Shown here piece after piece: positions 1-11,980 of a stretch of DNA of 64,000 bases. Within the stretch, counting starts at the first letter, position 1. Each line of letters begins with the position of its first letter. The notes beneath the pieces are model-generated. The model was not told the DNA's origin. It searched no databases and saw nothing but the letters and a program-made list of their open reading frames with translations. The DNA comes from Linum tenue (taxonomy: Eukaryota; Streptophyta; Magnoliopsida; Malpighiales; Linaceae), in NCBI GenBank assembly GCA_946122785.1, contig CAMGYJ010000010.1, positions 33,211,608-33,275,607 on the forward strand. The letters run 5' to 3'. A program made the position numbers and the translations under genes.

Positions 1-675
1 TGAAAGGCATGAATCATCTTCTCACAGCGGGCAAGTAAGTACTCAAATTTCTATCGTTACACTTACATTAATTTTTAATTATTTTATTTACTAGATTTCA
101 ATCAAACTAACACACTCATAAAATTAGAGGGAAGATGATCTCACTTCGGAAGAGACAAATGAAGAAGAGTATACAAGGGATGAATGTTCTCATCAGGTAT
201 GAAATTTCCTACTAAAATTGTAGATTAATTTATATATTTAACTTATTGACTTTCTTGTTCAAATTCATTGTATAGGCCAAACGTGTGAATAAGAAACGAG
301 CTGGCAATAAGATTTTGAGCGCAAAAAAGAAAAACAGGTACTCTTAATTCAAAGAATCTAGGTAGCATACATAGCATACGTAATAAATGGGAATTTCCCA
401 TGTGGTCCTATATATGCATTAGTGCTATAAGTTGCAATTTGGTTCCCAACTACAAGTTATGATTATCTATTTTTTCCCCTATCTTTCGTGTATTCATGTC
501 CCTACTTTTCTTTTCCATGCTATATTGGTCCAATAAGTTTCAATTGTTTCCTGGCCGTAAATTATGATATATAAATTTATTTTTCAAGCTGTGTCTCAAC
601 TTCCATTTGATTCAATTGATGTCGGTAACCTATACTTAACTTTAAATTTTGTTTGATTATACTTTCAGGAGCTAA
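1..675 (+). CDS. Last exons of a gene inside the CACTA element (partial)
   Basis: Four exon pieces can be joined in one frame: 1-34, 128-196, 276-337 and 669-675, each flanked by GT and AG. The encoded tail is first acidic (EDDLTSEETNEEEYTRDE) and then strongly basic (NKKRAGNKILSAKKKNRS), ending at TAA 673-675. Two of the exons end in a Gln codon at a phase-0 junction. The N-terminal part lies left of the window. Position just inside the CACTA subterminal array suggests the 3' end of a TNPA/Transposase_24-type or other element gene, but no catalytic motif is visible here, so a captured or host gene is possible. Confidence 0.5.
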
Positions 676-959
676 GAGAAGAAGGATGTTTATTGGCGGA
701 ACATGGAGGGGTATGCAGAAATAATCGTTAGTACAATTTTTTTTTTGTTAGAGAGGCAATTAATAAATTATGGATGTGAAACTTGTTATCTATTTCTTTG
801 TAGATTTATTTTTTCTAGTTCACTAGACGATGTTTAGCATTTTAAAAGATGAATGTTGGGATGACATTTTAGTAGTTTTGCTTAATTTTTCATGGAGATG
901 ATTTTATGACATTTTGATATATAGATTTAAATGTTGGTTTTCACATATGCTCCCTATTA

Positions 960-2000
960 CATTGGTGAAGGGACATATGATCGTCCCTGCAACCTATAAA
1001 TGTGGCATTCTCTTATCCCCAAAGACATCGTTTAAGTGATGCATGGTCGTCCCCAGAAGTTATGTGGACGACATTTCAGGGTCCGTTATGCTACCACTTA
1101 AGGGACAACAGGTTGTCCCAAAATATTATATGAGTGACAATGAGTCATCCCCAATGATAAAGGTTAAAGACAATTGGTCGTCCCTATAAGTTATGTACGT
1201 GACAAATTGACGCCCCTGAAAACACTTTTTAAGGAATGATTGGTCGTCCCTACCAGTTGATAGGTGACAATTAGGCATCCCAAAAAATACAGTTTAAGAG
1301 ACAAATGATCGTCCCCACAAGTGATACATGGGACAATTATTCGTCCCTAAAGACACATGCTGAGGGACAACAGGTCGTTCATGCGAGTTACATAGGGGAC
1401 AATTAGTCGTTCCCAAAAGGCGCATAAGTGACAACTCCTCGTCCCCTAATATACAAGTTAAGGGACAATTATTCGTCCCTAAAAGTCAAAGGTGACAACT
1501 TGTCGTCTCTAAACATATAGTATAGGAGACCACTTGTAGTCCTTGAATATAGCTTTTGGGGACCAATTTTGGGCTCCAATTTGACACCTATAGGAACGAC
1601 ATGTCGACCCTATAAAAAGAAAAGGGGACAACAAATTATTCCCATATTGGCTCAACGCAATTATGAAATCGGGTATTAGGGACAACAGTTTGCCCCTAGA
1701 AATGATGTTTAGGGGACGACTTATTGTCGCTAAAGTTATAGCTATGGGGACGACATGTTGTCGCTACAGTTATAGCTATGGGGACGACATTTTGTCTTTC
1801 ATGGACAAGAAACGAGACGACGACTTGTGAGTATCGGGGACGACTGTCGTCCCTAGTAATGGGGACGACCTAGATTTTTGTCGTCCCCTAAAGAATAGAG
1901 GACAAGAGTATAGGGAACCACTCTTTGGGGACCACTTAGTCGTCCCAAAAAACTATAGGGACGATTTTTCCTATTTCCGGGGACGACTTTTGTCGTCCCC
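960..2000. repeat. CACTA subterminal motif array (GGGACGAC / GTCGTCCC)
   Basis: GGGACAAC, GGGACGAC and their complements TCGTCCC and TTGTCCC recur every 15-40 bases, becoming more regular toward the terminus at 2022. The outermost copies form near-perfect palindromes (for example 1856-1890 and 1979-2000). Arrays of short motifs in both orientations next to the ends are typical transposase-binding regions of CACTA elements. Bases 676-960 between the last exon and the array show nothing recognisable. Confidence 0.8.
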
Positions 2001-2115
2001 AAACCTCCTCTTTTTTGTAGTGTGTAATGAATATAATTTAGACCCAAACTAAATGGTCGTTTGTTGATATGATCCATAAGTGATATTACAAAATATGAAT
2101 TTGAATGTTTTGTAA

Positions 2116-2447
2116 GAGCATCCACATGAATGCATTTGCAAGTCCATATTAAATTTTTTCCCACCTTAATACTTTTGCAATCCAACTCATATAAATGTCA
2201 TTGCACCTACATCAATGCAATCCACTTGCAATTGCATATGTAATTAAAAATTATGTTTAAATTATATAAAATAAAGGAAAAGAGAAAAGAAAATAGTATA
2301 AAATAAAAATTCTCCATTTTTTAGGCATTTTTTACTTGCATTTGTTGCAAACTTGCAAATATGCAATTGGTAGTCATATCAATGCAATTGCAAACACACA
2401 TGACATGTCATATTGCAATTGAGAATGCAATACCAATGTGAATCCTC
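2116..2447. mobile_element. PIF/Harbinger (Tourist)-type MITE
   Basis: The ends are imperfect inverted repeats: GAGCATCCACATGAATGC on the left and, on the - strand from the right, GAGGATTCACATTGGTATTGC (first 20 bases comparable). Both sides are flanked by TAA (2113-2115 and 2448-2450), the usual 3-bp Harbinger target duplication. The 332-bp interior is AT-rich, dominated by TTGCAA and TGCAATTG words, and has no coding potential. Confidence 0.65.
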
Positions 2448-2450
2448 TAA

Positions 2451-3269
2451 GTGTTCTTCTTTGAAAAAAAAGAACAAATCATTTTTATTTATCGAGGAAC
2501 TAGGGTTTTTATTTTTGTTTGTTTATTTATGACGAGCACCTACATTTATATGGCAGTTTGAGAATTAAAAAAAAAAAGAATTAAGGCATAATTGAAAAAA
2601 AGAAGACAATAACCTATTATTTGGAGAATAGAGACTCTCTCATTTCGTATTTATCAAAAACATGTTTGTGATATTTGGAAAATGATAGCTACCAAATATT
2701 GGATCATCATGAAAATAAATTATATTCATAAGTTGGGATTAATATTAATACACGTTTAGGGGAGGGTGATTAATTTGAATACGCTGAGTCGCTGACGGTC
2801 GGTCTAGCTCGTTTGTGATTGGAAACTCTTGTTTGTCTCGACCTATAATTAACTTACTTCCACCGCCCCCTAATTAACAAAATACTCCATTCATTTATCA
2901 CAAATACTGCAATTGGAAAACGTTGCGTTTGTCATCCTAATTATTATTATTATTATTATGATGATGATGTTAAAAGAAGGTTGAGTTGATGAAAGGGTTT
3001 CTTAGTTAACGCCATTAATTAGAAGGGAACTCATGTTCTGACTTTTTCGCCTAATTAATAATCTAGCTGGCTTCATATCTGCATCATGGTCATGAGAAGA
3101 AGATAGACATTGGAAATCCGTACCGTTCCGGGTTTCAGTTCTCTCTCTCGTCACTAGGGAGAGGGAGACTTTACTAACCGGAAACGGCGTTGACAAACAT
3201 TATTTGTACTTTTGTTTTGTACTGCTCCAGTCTTACGTACAGATGGATTCTTGTTGTTATCTTTCAGCA
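2451..3269. other. Intergenic, AT-rich, no gene seen
   Basis: The stretch holds homopolymer and simple-sequence DNA, including an ATT/ATG trinucleotide run near 2941-2970. No splice-consistent coding frame, RNA gene or transposon end was found. Confidence 0.6.
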
Positions 3270-3277
3270 TCTGTCAT

Positions 3278-3981
3278 TAGGGCTGGGCATGCGGGCGGAT
3301 CATCCGCGGGTTTGGGCCGACCCATCCGCATTTGACCCGAATTTCGTTAAGTGGGTAGGTCTGTGGGTGGGTGACGGGTTGCGCTGGGAGCCATCCGCCG
3401 GGTGGTGGGTGGGTTGTGGGTGAGTGTGCGGGTGACCCGCTCAACCCAACAGCAAAAAGATCAAATTCGTTGGCGCTAGAGAGAGGAGAGTGGAGACGTT
3501 AGATATAAACTCGGACTGCTCCTAGAGTTTGAACCTCAAAGCCAACCTTCCAAATAGAGATCCCCTCTTCTTCCCTTTACTTTTTCCTCTAATTCTTGTG
3601 CCTAGATCACCGCTCTTTCCTTTGCGGAATTATTTTCCTTAGTTCCTTGCACCTAATAATCGTCTCAATCTGTAGAAAACTCTTTCATAATAGAATTTCT
3701 ATCCAATTTAAGAACTAATTCGACATTTTTCGCCCTATTTCAACTTCTTGTTTCCCTCGATGATTCTCTTCACCTATTATCATGTCAAGTTGACTCCTTT
3801 TTAATATATACATTGTGATGTGGGTGAACCCACAAACCCACCCGCATCATCCACCATCCGCCCGACCCAACCCAAGACTAAATGTGGGTGGGTGGTGGGT
3901 TAAAAATTATCAATCCGTTTAAGCGCGGGTGGGTGCATTTTATGGTCAAAATCCACCCGACCCACCCAATGCCCACCCCTA
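3278..3981. mobile_element. Short non-autonomous hAT element, 704 bp
   Basis: The ends are TAGGGCTGGGCAT on the left and TAGGGGTGGGCATTGGG read inward from the right. They are flanked by a perfect 8-bp duplication TCTGTCAT (3270-3277 and 3982-3989), as expected for hAT. Both subterminal regions are packed with GGGTGGGT, CATCCGC and GACCCG words, while the middle (about 3450-3800) is ordinary AT-rich DNA. No transposase is encoded. Confidence 0.85.
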
Positions 3982-3989
3982 TCTGTCAT

Positions 3990-4445
3990 AGCATCTACAC
4001 GATACTCACGCTAAGCTAGCTATACCTGTAATTAAGAAATTAACATGCTAATCAGCTAAGTTAATTTTAGATATTTGATTTCTCATGCTTTATGGGAATA
4101 AGGAAATAGTAAAAAAATTCATGCACATATGTCTAGAGATTAAAGCTACTGAGATGAAGTAATACTTGATATGATAGTACGTGAAATTTGTGTCTTGGTT
4201 TTTAATTAATTAATAAAATACTATTAATCTTATAAAAAAATGATACGATATATTCAACATGTAAACTGATGCACTTCCATCCAAGCAACCTCTAAAGTCA
4301 TATAATGGCTAATTAGCAACTCGATATTTCAACAAACCCTTATCGCACTCAAAAATTTATCAAATAGTACCACATCATAAGATATCACTATACAAAAAAA
4401 AAAAAAAAATATCACTATACACAGGAGATGAAATTCTCATTACTA
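3990..4445. other. Intergenic, AT-rich, no gene seen
   Basis: Plain AT-rich DNA with an A tract near 4393-4408, lying between the hAT target duplication and the TSD of the copia element. No feature recognised. Confidence 0.6.
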
Positions 4446-4450
4446 CTAAC

Positions 4451-4638
4451 TGAAAGAGGTATTTGAGCAAAGTATATTTGTGGTAAAATCTGCATTTATC
4501 TCATTGAGCTTCTAGAGTACAATTATATACATACAAGTGAGGATTTCTAGCAATTAAAGCCCATGTTCCACCAAGATAGGAACGGCAGAGTAAGGGAGAG
4601 AGAATAATAAAAATACATTTTATGAGTAATTTCTAATA
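4451..4638 (-). repeat. 3' LTR of outer copia element
   Basis: A 188-bp LTR running TATTAGAAAT to CCTCTTTCA on the - strand. It pairs with 16415-16604. A polypurine tract (TTGCGGGGGCA on the - strand, about 4639-4649) adjoins its inner edge. Confidence 0.88.
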
Positions 4639-5348
4639 TGCCCCCGCAAGACGAAGGAGGTATAAATGACGCCGATCTTGGATCGTAGAAGCAGAAAACG
4701 TGTGGACGGAAGAGGCTTGGTGAGTAAATCGACAAGCTGTTGGGCAGTGGGAACGTAAGAGACACGGAGGCGACGAGCCTGTACCAAATGAAGAACAAAG
4801 TGATAATCGAGGGCCGGGTGCTTCATACGAGAGTGAAAGACAGGGTTCGGGCAAAAGTAGGTGGCTCCAAGATTATCGGAGTAAAGAGTAGGAGCGGAGG
4901 AGATGGGATGACGGAGTTCGTGGAGAAGATTCTGAATCCATTCGACTTCAGCCGTGGCATGACCTATGGCACGATATACGGCTTCAGTGCTAGAGCGAGT
5001 GACCGTCCGGTGTTTTTGAGACCTCCAGTAGATGAGAGTGGAACCAAGGTAGAAAAGGTAGTCAGAAGTAGACGAGCGATCATCAATGTTCCCCGCCTAA
5101 TCGAAATCAGCAAAGGCAGAGAGTGAGAGCGAGCGATGGAGAGACCATAGGTGCGAGTACCAGAGACATAACGAAGCAGACGCTTGACACACTGCCAATG
5201 ATAACCTGTAGGAGCGTTCATATATTGGGAGAGTTTGTTGACGGAGTAGGCAATACCAGGACGAGTATAAACAAGATAATGTAGAGCCCCAAGAGCCTGG
5301 CTGTAACGAGTAGCATCGGTAGGAGAGCTTCCATCCTGCAGAGTAAGA
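4639..5348 (-). pseudogene. Copia reverse transcriptase end and RNase H (3' fragment)
   Basis: The - strand frames read on from the RT domain that stops at the gypsy insertion. Visible are the copia RT C-terminal block (ALGALHYLVYTRPGIAYSVN, about 5200-5300), the following KLSQYMNAPT segment, and the RNase H C-terminus with the YVPTAQQLVDLLTKPL motif near 4700-4760. The frame shifts at least twice between these blocks, and the RNase H centre seems eroded. In an intact copia this protein copies the RNA and degrades the template. Here it is a relic separated from its N-terminal half by 7.9 kb. Confidence 0.85.
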
Positions 5349-5353
5349 GTAGT

Positions 5354-5751
5354 TGATAGGGCAAAAGCGTATTGCTTCAATTCCTATCTTGTAGTAAAAT
5401 CGGGAAGTCCGGGTATCGTCTCTCATGGACTGGTACAACTAATTCAGCCTCTGCCAATTAGCTTCCCCTGGTCCAAAACAACTTCCACTCAAATCTCCCT
5501 TTTCGAGAGGCCTCTGTAACCGATCCAATTAATTCAAGAAAAGTTCATTCGATCCATTTGAATTATTTGATCAGGACTGCAAATTTCTCATTTCATTTAC
5601 CTGAAACATATAAAATATTTGGCACTCTACGGTAATGGTTTTATAACCATTCCAGGCTTAGTTGAACCTAAAACAAGCATTATATGTCTCAAACATATCG
5701 TGTAATAATCACATTAAACACACAAAATCAATATGTTTTCGACAATTATCA
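5354..5751 (-). repeat. 3' LTR of gypsy element
   Basis: A 398-bp copy of 12890-13286. By eye it differs at about ten positions plus one single-base gap. It begins and ends with TGATA...TATCA on the + strand. Confidence 0.9.
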
Positions 5752-7260
5752 CAACCCCACACTCAATACTTGCTTGTCCCTAAGCAACGATCCAAACACG
5801 AGAACGATAATTGGAGGAAACACAACACAAACCAGGGAGACACAACCTCGCTTAAGACACAAAACCCCATGACACACAAAACACATCAACACAAAAAAAT
5901 TTACCCTTGTACTCTTTTGATAATCAGCATTTTCTTTCTCAAAGGATAAGTTGTGCTTTAATGATCATACCTTTCACCCCACACTCAAGGTCTTGCAACC
6001 CTTTAACATTGACTGACTCAAATCCAACAAAAACTCAATTAGCAAACACTCAATTCAGATCGTCGGTAGTGGGTGGTTAACAACTAATGGTGCAATAGTT
6101 ATTAGGAGAATCTAACCACATCGGTGAGGTGCATATCTCGTGAGGACAATCTGGCTTACTCACACCAGTCATAAGCAATTAACTAAGCATGAGTCTCAAA
6201 AACAAATGGGGAAGCTTTTGGCAAACTTGGTTTTTACTTTAAGCACATCACTACCTTTCTGACAAGGAGAGACTTTCTCTCATTCTGATTTTGCTTGCCG
6301 AGTGGTCGTATTTAGTACAAGTGGGATTTGTTTCTTACTACTGGTGACCGAGCAAGGGCAATTTCTGCTTCTTAGCAATCGCATAAGGGCTTCTTTCAAC
6401 TCCTTTTCCTCGGTCCTTGTGGAGGGTCATTGCACATTCTCAAATGGCACTTCACTCAACGGGGGATCGTACTTGATAAGCAACATCGTACGGTCGCGAA
6501 CCGATGCTCAGTTGAACCTTTCCTAATCCCCTTGTGCAATGAGTGATTGCCTCACACGATTTTGGTATTTTACCCACACTTAAATTGTTATGGCAACTTT
6601 CTTATATTTTACTTGTCAGGTAAGATTTTTTTTTCTTTTATAAAGATACAGTTCACCCCATCTAAAACATTAAAAACAGAGAGACTCATTGCAAAATTAA
6701 ACGCTCACAACAGATGCAAGTAAGCATGGTATCCAAACATGTCGAATGGTCAATGCTCTCCACCTAACCACTTCACCATAAGACATTACACTATCCTCCC
6801 AAAAGAGAATGTTGCTAAAAGAGTTTGCTAATTCAAAGCATATCAAGTCAGTCAAAACATCAAGTTCATTGTGAAGAACTTTGCAATTCAACACTAGTGG
6901 GGTGATTTTGATAATTTCATTCAAGCACAAACTCATTTTCAAGGCATCACGGTCATTTACATCATGTTACCACAAGAGTACAAGGTTTTGTTTTAAATGT
7001 TTCTGATTTTTAGGTGTTTTTTAGCCATTAGGTTAGCACAGGCAGACTGCACCATCACAGGTAGACTGCATGCAGTTTGGCTGTGCACAATCCAAATGAC
7101 AACTTTTTTTTTTGGATTTTTTTTTCACCACATGCAACAGGGACAAACAACACTAAGACTCACCACCGCACACTCAGGATGGAACATTGTCCCTAATGTT
7201 CAACTCCTAATCTAAACATGCACGGGTTTGACACAACAAAAAAGAAACAATAAAGAAAAG
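5752..7260. other. Non-coding 3' internal region of the gypsy element
   Basis: The interval lies between the remnant of pol and the 3' LTR. It has no coding frame that resembles a protein. Athila elements normally carry a long poorly conserved stretch here (an env-like or non-coding region); nothing env-like is recognisable in this copy. Confidence 0.6.
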
Positions 7261-7329
7261 AAAACTCACCTCGGGTTGCCTCCCAAGAAGCGCTTGTTTA
7301 ACGTCCTCAGCCTGACGTTCATGGAGCTT

Positions 7330-8699
7330 TCAACCAATGGGTATGGAAAGGTATCCAGAATACCCTCCCGAGCACTGATAGAATGCATAACCTTCATCCA
7401 ACATATGAGTCACCTCTGCAGGGCCAGGTGTGCGAAAATTGGGTATGACCTTCTTAGCTGGCATGTTGAATCCTTTAGTGAGGCGTAGGTGGTATTGCAG
7501 TGCCTCAAGCAAGTACTCTTCTTGTTTCAATGTCAATGAAGAAGGAATAATAACAGGAAGATTGAAATCATTACCCAAATATCTATACTTGAGGTGACCT
7601 GGCAAGGATTTCTGCCCTTGCTTTGATTTCAGACTTTGAGCTGCTAGGACATGTGATAGCTCTTTGGGTGTTCCACTATCACAGGAAGATGAATTTTTCC
7701 TTTCTCGAGCTCCACTTTCAAAGTCATCAAATGCATTGTGATTATGATCAACTTGAAAGACATTAAAAATTTCCTCCTCCTTACCTACTCGGAATGTCAA
7801 CTTGCCTCTCCCGACATCGATGAGTGCATCGCCAGTGGCTAGAAAAGGTCTACCAAGAATGAGAGGCACTCCCCGATCTTCTTCCATCTCCAGAATCACA
7901 AAATCTGTTGGGAGAATAAACTTCCCCACCTTCACCAATACATTCTCCACCACTCCCTTTGGAATTTTTACTGATCGATCGGCCAATTGGAGAGTGATCC
8001 GAGTAGGCTTAAGAACATCTCCCAATCCCAATTTCTTGTAGACTGAGTATGGCATCAAATTAATTCATGCTCCAAGATCACAAAGTGATTTATCGAACTC
8101 TGTACCTCCAATGACACATGGAATGGTGAAGCTGCCCGGATCATCCCTCTTTTCTGGTAATTTATTCTGAATCACAGCACTACATTCAGCAGTAAGGGTT
8201 ACCTTCTCTAGATCAGCCCATTTACGCTTCTTTTTCAGCAACTCCCTTAAGAATTTAGCATATGTAGGCATCTGTTCAAGTGCCTCTGCCAACAGTATGT
8301 TGATATGAAGTTGCTTGAAGAGATTCAGAAATTTCTTGAATTTAGCATATTTGAATACATACCACCCTGGCCTTGACTTCGCTGATTGTTGATATACTGG
8401 ACATCTTCCAACTGTGCAGCTCCCAGTGGACACATATCCCTATGATGAGGACCCTCGCAAAGTTCACATAAAAGGAACCTCCTCTTGTCTACCCAGAGCA
8501 ATCTTGGCCAGCCTTCGTTCGAGTGCATCGAACTTAGAATCTAACTTGGCATCTATCTTGGCTTCTAGACTTGTAGCTCTGTCAACCTCATGCAAGCCTC
8601 CTCTTCTTCGAATACTACTCTCACTACCCCATTCAGTGGCTTCTGAACATATCTTCTCTACTAGATCATATGCTGCTGGTGCCTCCATGCTTGTGAAAC
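7330..8699 (-). pseudogene. Gypsy gag C-terminus and aspartic protease, RT remnant
   Basis: On the - strand from 8699 the gag tail resumes at the hAT insertion (YDLVEKICSEATEWGSES, then a coiled coil SLEAKIDAKLDSKFDALERR). Next come a CX2C-type knuckle remnant (CELCEGPHHRDMC, near 8450) and the retropepsin block FDKSLCDLGA, a stop codon, and MPYSVYKKLGLG at about 8040-8080. The catalytic Asp of the DLGA motif is present, but a nonsense codon follows it. The frame continues through GVPLILGRPFL to about 7850 and ends in a compressed RT piece (GYAFYQCSGGYSGY) at about 7350. RT core, RNase H and integrase are absent. Confidence 0.85.
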
Positions 8700-11600
8700 T
8701 AGGGATGGCAGTGGGCACAAATAAAGCGGGCATCGCCCGCACCCGCCCGGAGCAAACCTGCGATCAAACCCGCAATTGGAGGATAACGGTCGGGACGGGG
8801 AAACCCGGAATATGCAAGGAAGCGGGGATGGGTCGGGGCCGGATATCACACTCCCCGCCCCGAGCCCGTCCGAAATAGCATACGCCGTCGTTTCAACATC
8901 CACGAGAGAGGGGATGGATAATGGATTTCCGATTTCTTCGACCATCGAATGCAACCAGTACTAGCAGCACGCACTTTTCCCATTCCCCAAACTTCCATCT
9001 CACAAATCGCTGCTCTCAATCAATTTTTTCTCTGATTTTCCAGACTCCATCACTCCAATATGCCATCTTAATCACACTTTATTCGGTGAGCCCTTCAATC
9101 TTTCTGTAGATTTTCTCCAATTCTTCCATTCTTCCTACCAATCTCTAGTCTTCTAGCCCCGATTACACCTCACAACCATCATCAATACACTCGAATCTCT
9201 CCATCAAATCTCTTTACAGCCGTCAAATTAATCAATCTGCTCAATTAGATGAAGAAATCTTCGATTTTCCCCTTTATGATGGATTTGGGAGAATCAAAGT
9301 TGATGATTCTGTCCTTGCCTAGCCTCACGCCACATAACCCTAAGTTAGCCTATAAATTTTTCCTTCAACTAAACTGGAGAGCACGCTACCTTCACAATTC
9401 CTTTCATACATTCCTAGAGCTTTCTTCATCCGCAGACAGACTGCAGTTCCCTTGAGCTTGAGAGCAGGATTCTTCAAACTTCAAGACTTGTGAGTTTTCT
9501 CTATTTTGTTTTCCCCATACTTAGCTTGCTAGTTTTCTGTGTAATATGACTAATTCTGTTCTTATGTGTTGTCCAAATATGTATTAGGAACCATGGAAAG
9601 CAATCAAAATGCCCCAGGAGCTTCTGCAAATGCTGCTGTTCAACCAAATGGTGTTGCCCATCAGTCTGTTAATGCACATCTAGTTGATCCGGCGCCTCAG
9701 GTTGCTGCTGGTGGAGCTCCTGCACCTCAAGTTGCTCACAATGCAACTCAGGATGTTGTCATGAATGACCCAGCTGGTAATGGTGATGAGGTAATTGATT
9801 GCAGCAGGTTAAAATCTGTAGTGTGGAATCACTTCACTAGGATCAAAGTAAAAGATGAGATTAAGGCTAAATGCAAACATTGTCGAAAACTATCATGTGG
9901 AGAATCCAAAGATGGTACTTCGCATTTGAAGAGTCATATGCGAACTTGTTTGCAAAAAAGAATTGGAGATCGAACTCAGAAAGAGGTTTATTTGTTCTCT
10001 ACAACCTCTCTTTACGGTTCCACCTCGCAATAGCATTAAGAAAGATATTTGTTCTCCACAACCTCTCTTAATCGTCAAACATGGTTTATCAATTTTGAAA
10101 GATGGGATAGAAAGGATTATAGAATCTGTTGTGTATTGGTCTGCAACACCAAAGAGAAAAGAGTTCTTTGATGAAACTGCTAAGCAATTAAGGGTCGGTT
10201 GTGACAAACAGTTGGTGCTTGACTGTCCAACTAGATGGAATTCAAGATTTCACATGCTTGCTACAACTTTGCCTTATAAAGATGTCTTCTCTCGTCTTAA
10301 ACAAAGGGATTCTCAGTATACTTGCTTGCCTACTCCTGCTGATTGGCAATTTGCAACTATTGTGTGTTCAAAGCTGGAAATCTTTAGTGTGATTTCTGAA
10401 TTGTTTTCTGGAACACAATATGCTACTGCCAATTTGTTCTTCCCTCGATTTTGTGACTTGAAGTTGAAACTGAGAGAATGGCTTCTTCATCATGATTTTG
10501 TCATCCAACAAATGGCTGCTTCATTGTGGTTGAAATTTAAGAAGTATTGGGAAGATATTCATGAACTGTTGGCTGTTGCAATTGTACTTCATCCAAGGTA
10601 CAAGCTAGAGATCATTACTTATTATGATGCTAAGTTTGGTAGTTGTGATGTTGAATGTTCATTGGACTGTGACAAGATTAAGAGAATCTTGGTTGACTTG
10701 CTTCATGAGTAAACAAGGAAGGAGATGGATTCTCCTAGTGTTGGAACTGTTAACCTGGAAGTTTCTCAATCTGGAATTGACTTGGAGTTTGAATTGTATG
10801 TGAGCCAAAGAAAAAAATCCAAGACAGTTGCATACCAAACTGAGTTGGATAGGTACTTGGGTGAGGATGTGATTCCTCTTTCTGTCGATTTTGATATATT
10901 GACTTGGTGGAGACAAAATGGCATAAAATATCCTATGTTGCAAGAAATTGCAAGAGATATTCTGGTTGTTCCTGTAACTTCAGTGGCATCTGAAAGTGCC
11001 TTCAGTTCTGGTGGGCGTCTTTTAGACCCTCATCGTAGTAGATTACTGCCTTCTATTGTCGAGGCAATGATGTGCGCAAGGAGTTGGATGCAAGCTGAGG
11101 TGAACAAAGGTAAAAAAATCTCCTTCAAAGTGTAAATATGTTTCATATGCATAGAGCAGTGTCTATACTATCTAATTCCTTCATTTGTGTTTCAGATAAT
11201 GTTGATTCTGTTACTGCTCTGGAAGGGTGTTTCACTATGTTGAATCTGGGTGGAGATGAGACTGAAAATGACTTGGCAGGTAATGGACTTTTATGTTACA
11301 ACTTGATAATTATTTGGTTTTGTTTCAATTCAATAATAATCTGATTTTGCTTTTAATTTGTTGTAGAAGATACAAATGGGAGGTCTATGTATCTCGACGG
11401 AGTTCTTGACCATTAGGATTGATGCTGGGTTGCTGTTGGTGTTGTTGGGTTGTTGTGAAGGTGCTGCTGAGTTCGTCATGATTAAGGCTGTGTTTGTGGT
11501 GCTGCTGTGTTGTAGTTTTCTATTTTGTGATACTACTGCTGGGTTGCTGGGATTTTGCTGCTGGTTTTTAATGTAATGCTGCTGTTTTCTATTTTGTGCT

Positions 11601-11972
11601 TTCTTAAGGTTGTGTTCTTGATGATGATCATGGATTTTGCCATTAAGTTTGAACAATGTCAGTTTGTTAGTTTGCTGGTTAGTAGTTTGAGTTTGAACAA
11701 TGCCATCATATTGGTTTCAATGAAATTCAGTATGTTTCCTTTCAATTACATTTGATTCTAGCTTACAATTTTTGCTGTTTGAAGTGTTATTTAAGTGAAG
11801 CGGGTAAAACCCGTCAAACCGGGGAATATCCAAACCCGGATGGATACGGGGATGGATAGCAATTTAGTATCCAAATCTCATTCAGGACGGGGACGGGTAA
11901 AACCCGTTTGTGGCTGTGGGCGGGGATTGGGTAGCTACTATCCGACCCCATACCCACCCGTTGCCATGCCTA
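8700..11972 (+). mobile_element. hAT transposon with broken transposase, nested in gypsy gag
   Basis: Ends TAGGGATGGCA (left) and TAGGCATGGCA (from the right) are flanked by a perfect 8-bp duplication TGTGAAAC (8692-8699 and 11973-11980). The insertion splits gypsy gag, and the two gag halves read on exactly across the duplication. Subterminal regions (about 8720-8880 and 11800-11960) are rich in CCCGC, CGGGGA and AACCCG words. The 3.27-kb element keeps a multi-exon transposase gene lacking its catalytic centre, so it was probably mobilised by another copy. Confidence 0.92.
9593..11416 (+). pseudogene. hAT transposase (RICESLEEPER/DAYSLEEPER-like), internally deleted
   Basis: The ATG at 9593 follows an acceptor AG. 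An Ala/Gln-rich leader is followed by a BED zinc finger (SVVWNHFTRIKVKDE, KCKHC, HLKSHMRTC; about 9800-9950). Then about 1 kb expected for the first RNase H-like catalytic segment is missing, and a duplicated 25-bp stretch (TTTGTTCTC.ACAACCTCTC near 9988 and 10048) marks the join. The gene resumes with CPTRWNSRFHML and the helical insertion region. It has a TAA at 10710-10712 in frame, then the hATC dimerisation block (PVTSVASESAFSSGGR, 10970-11030). Small C-terminal exons 11196-11279 and 11367-11416 keep the frame and end at TAG. The first two catalytic Asp blocks are absent, so it cannot be an active transposase. Confidence 0.85.
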
Positions 11973-11980
11973 TGTGAAAC

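Larger units (their letters stand above)
1..2022 (+). mobile_element. CACTA (En/Spm) transposon, right end, left part outside window
   Basis: The right terminus reads, on the - strand, CACTACAAAAAAGAGGAGG, which is the diagnostic CACTA end with its run of A; the last base is 2022. Immediately inside is a perfect palindrome of GGGGACGAC and GTCGTCCCC (about 1979-2000), followed inward by about 1 kb of the same motif in both orientations. Subterminal arrays of this kind bind the element's own protein in En/Spm. The left terminus is not in the window, so length and the 3-bp target duplication cannot be checked. The exons at 1-675 are inferred to belong to the element because they lie directly inside its subterminal region. 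Confidence 0.85.

Noticed and set aside
1853..2185. 110-codon frame on the - strand across the CACTA tip
   Set aside because: It runs through the palindromic subterminal repeats, the terminus and host DNA, so it is a by-product of repeat composition and not a gene.
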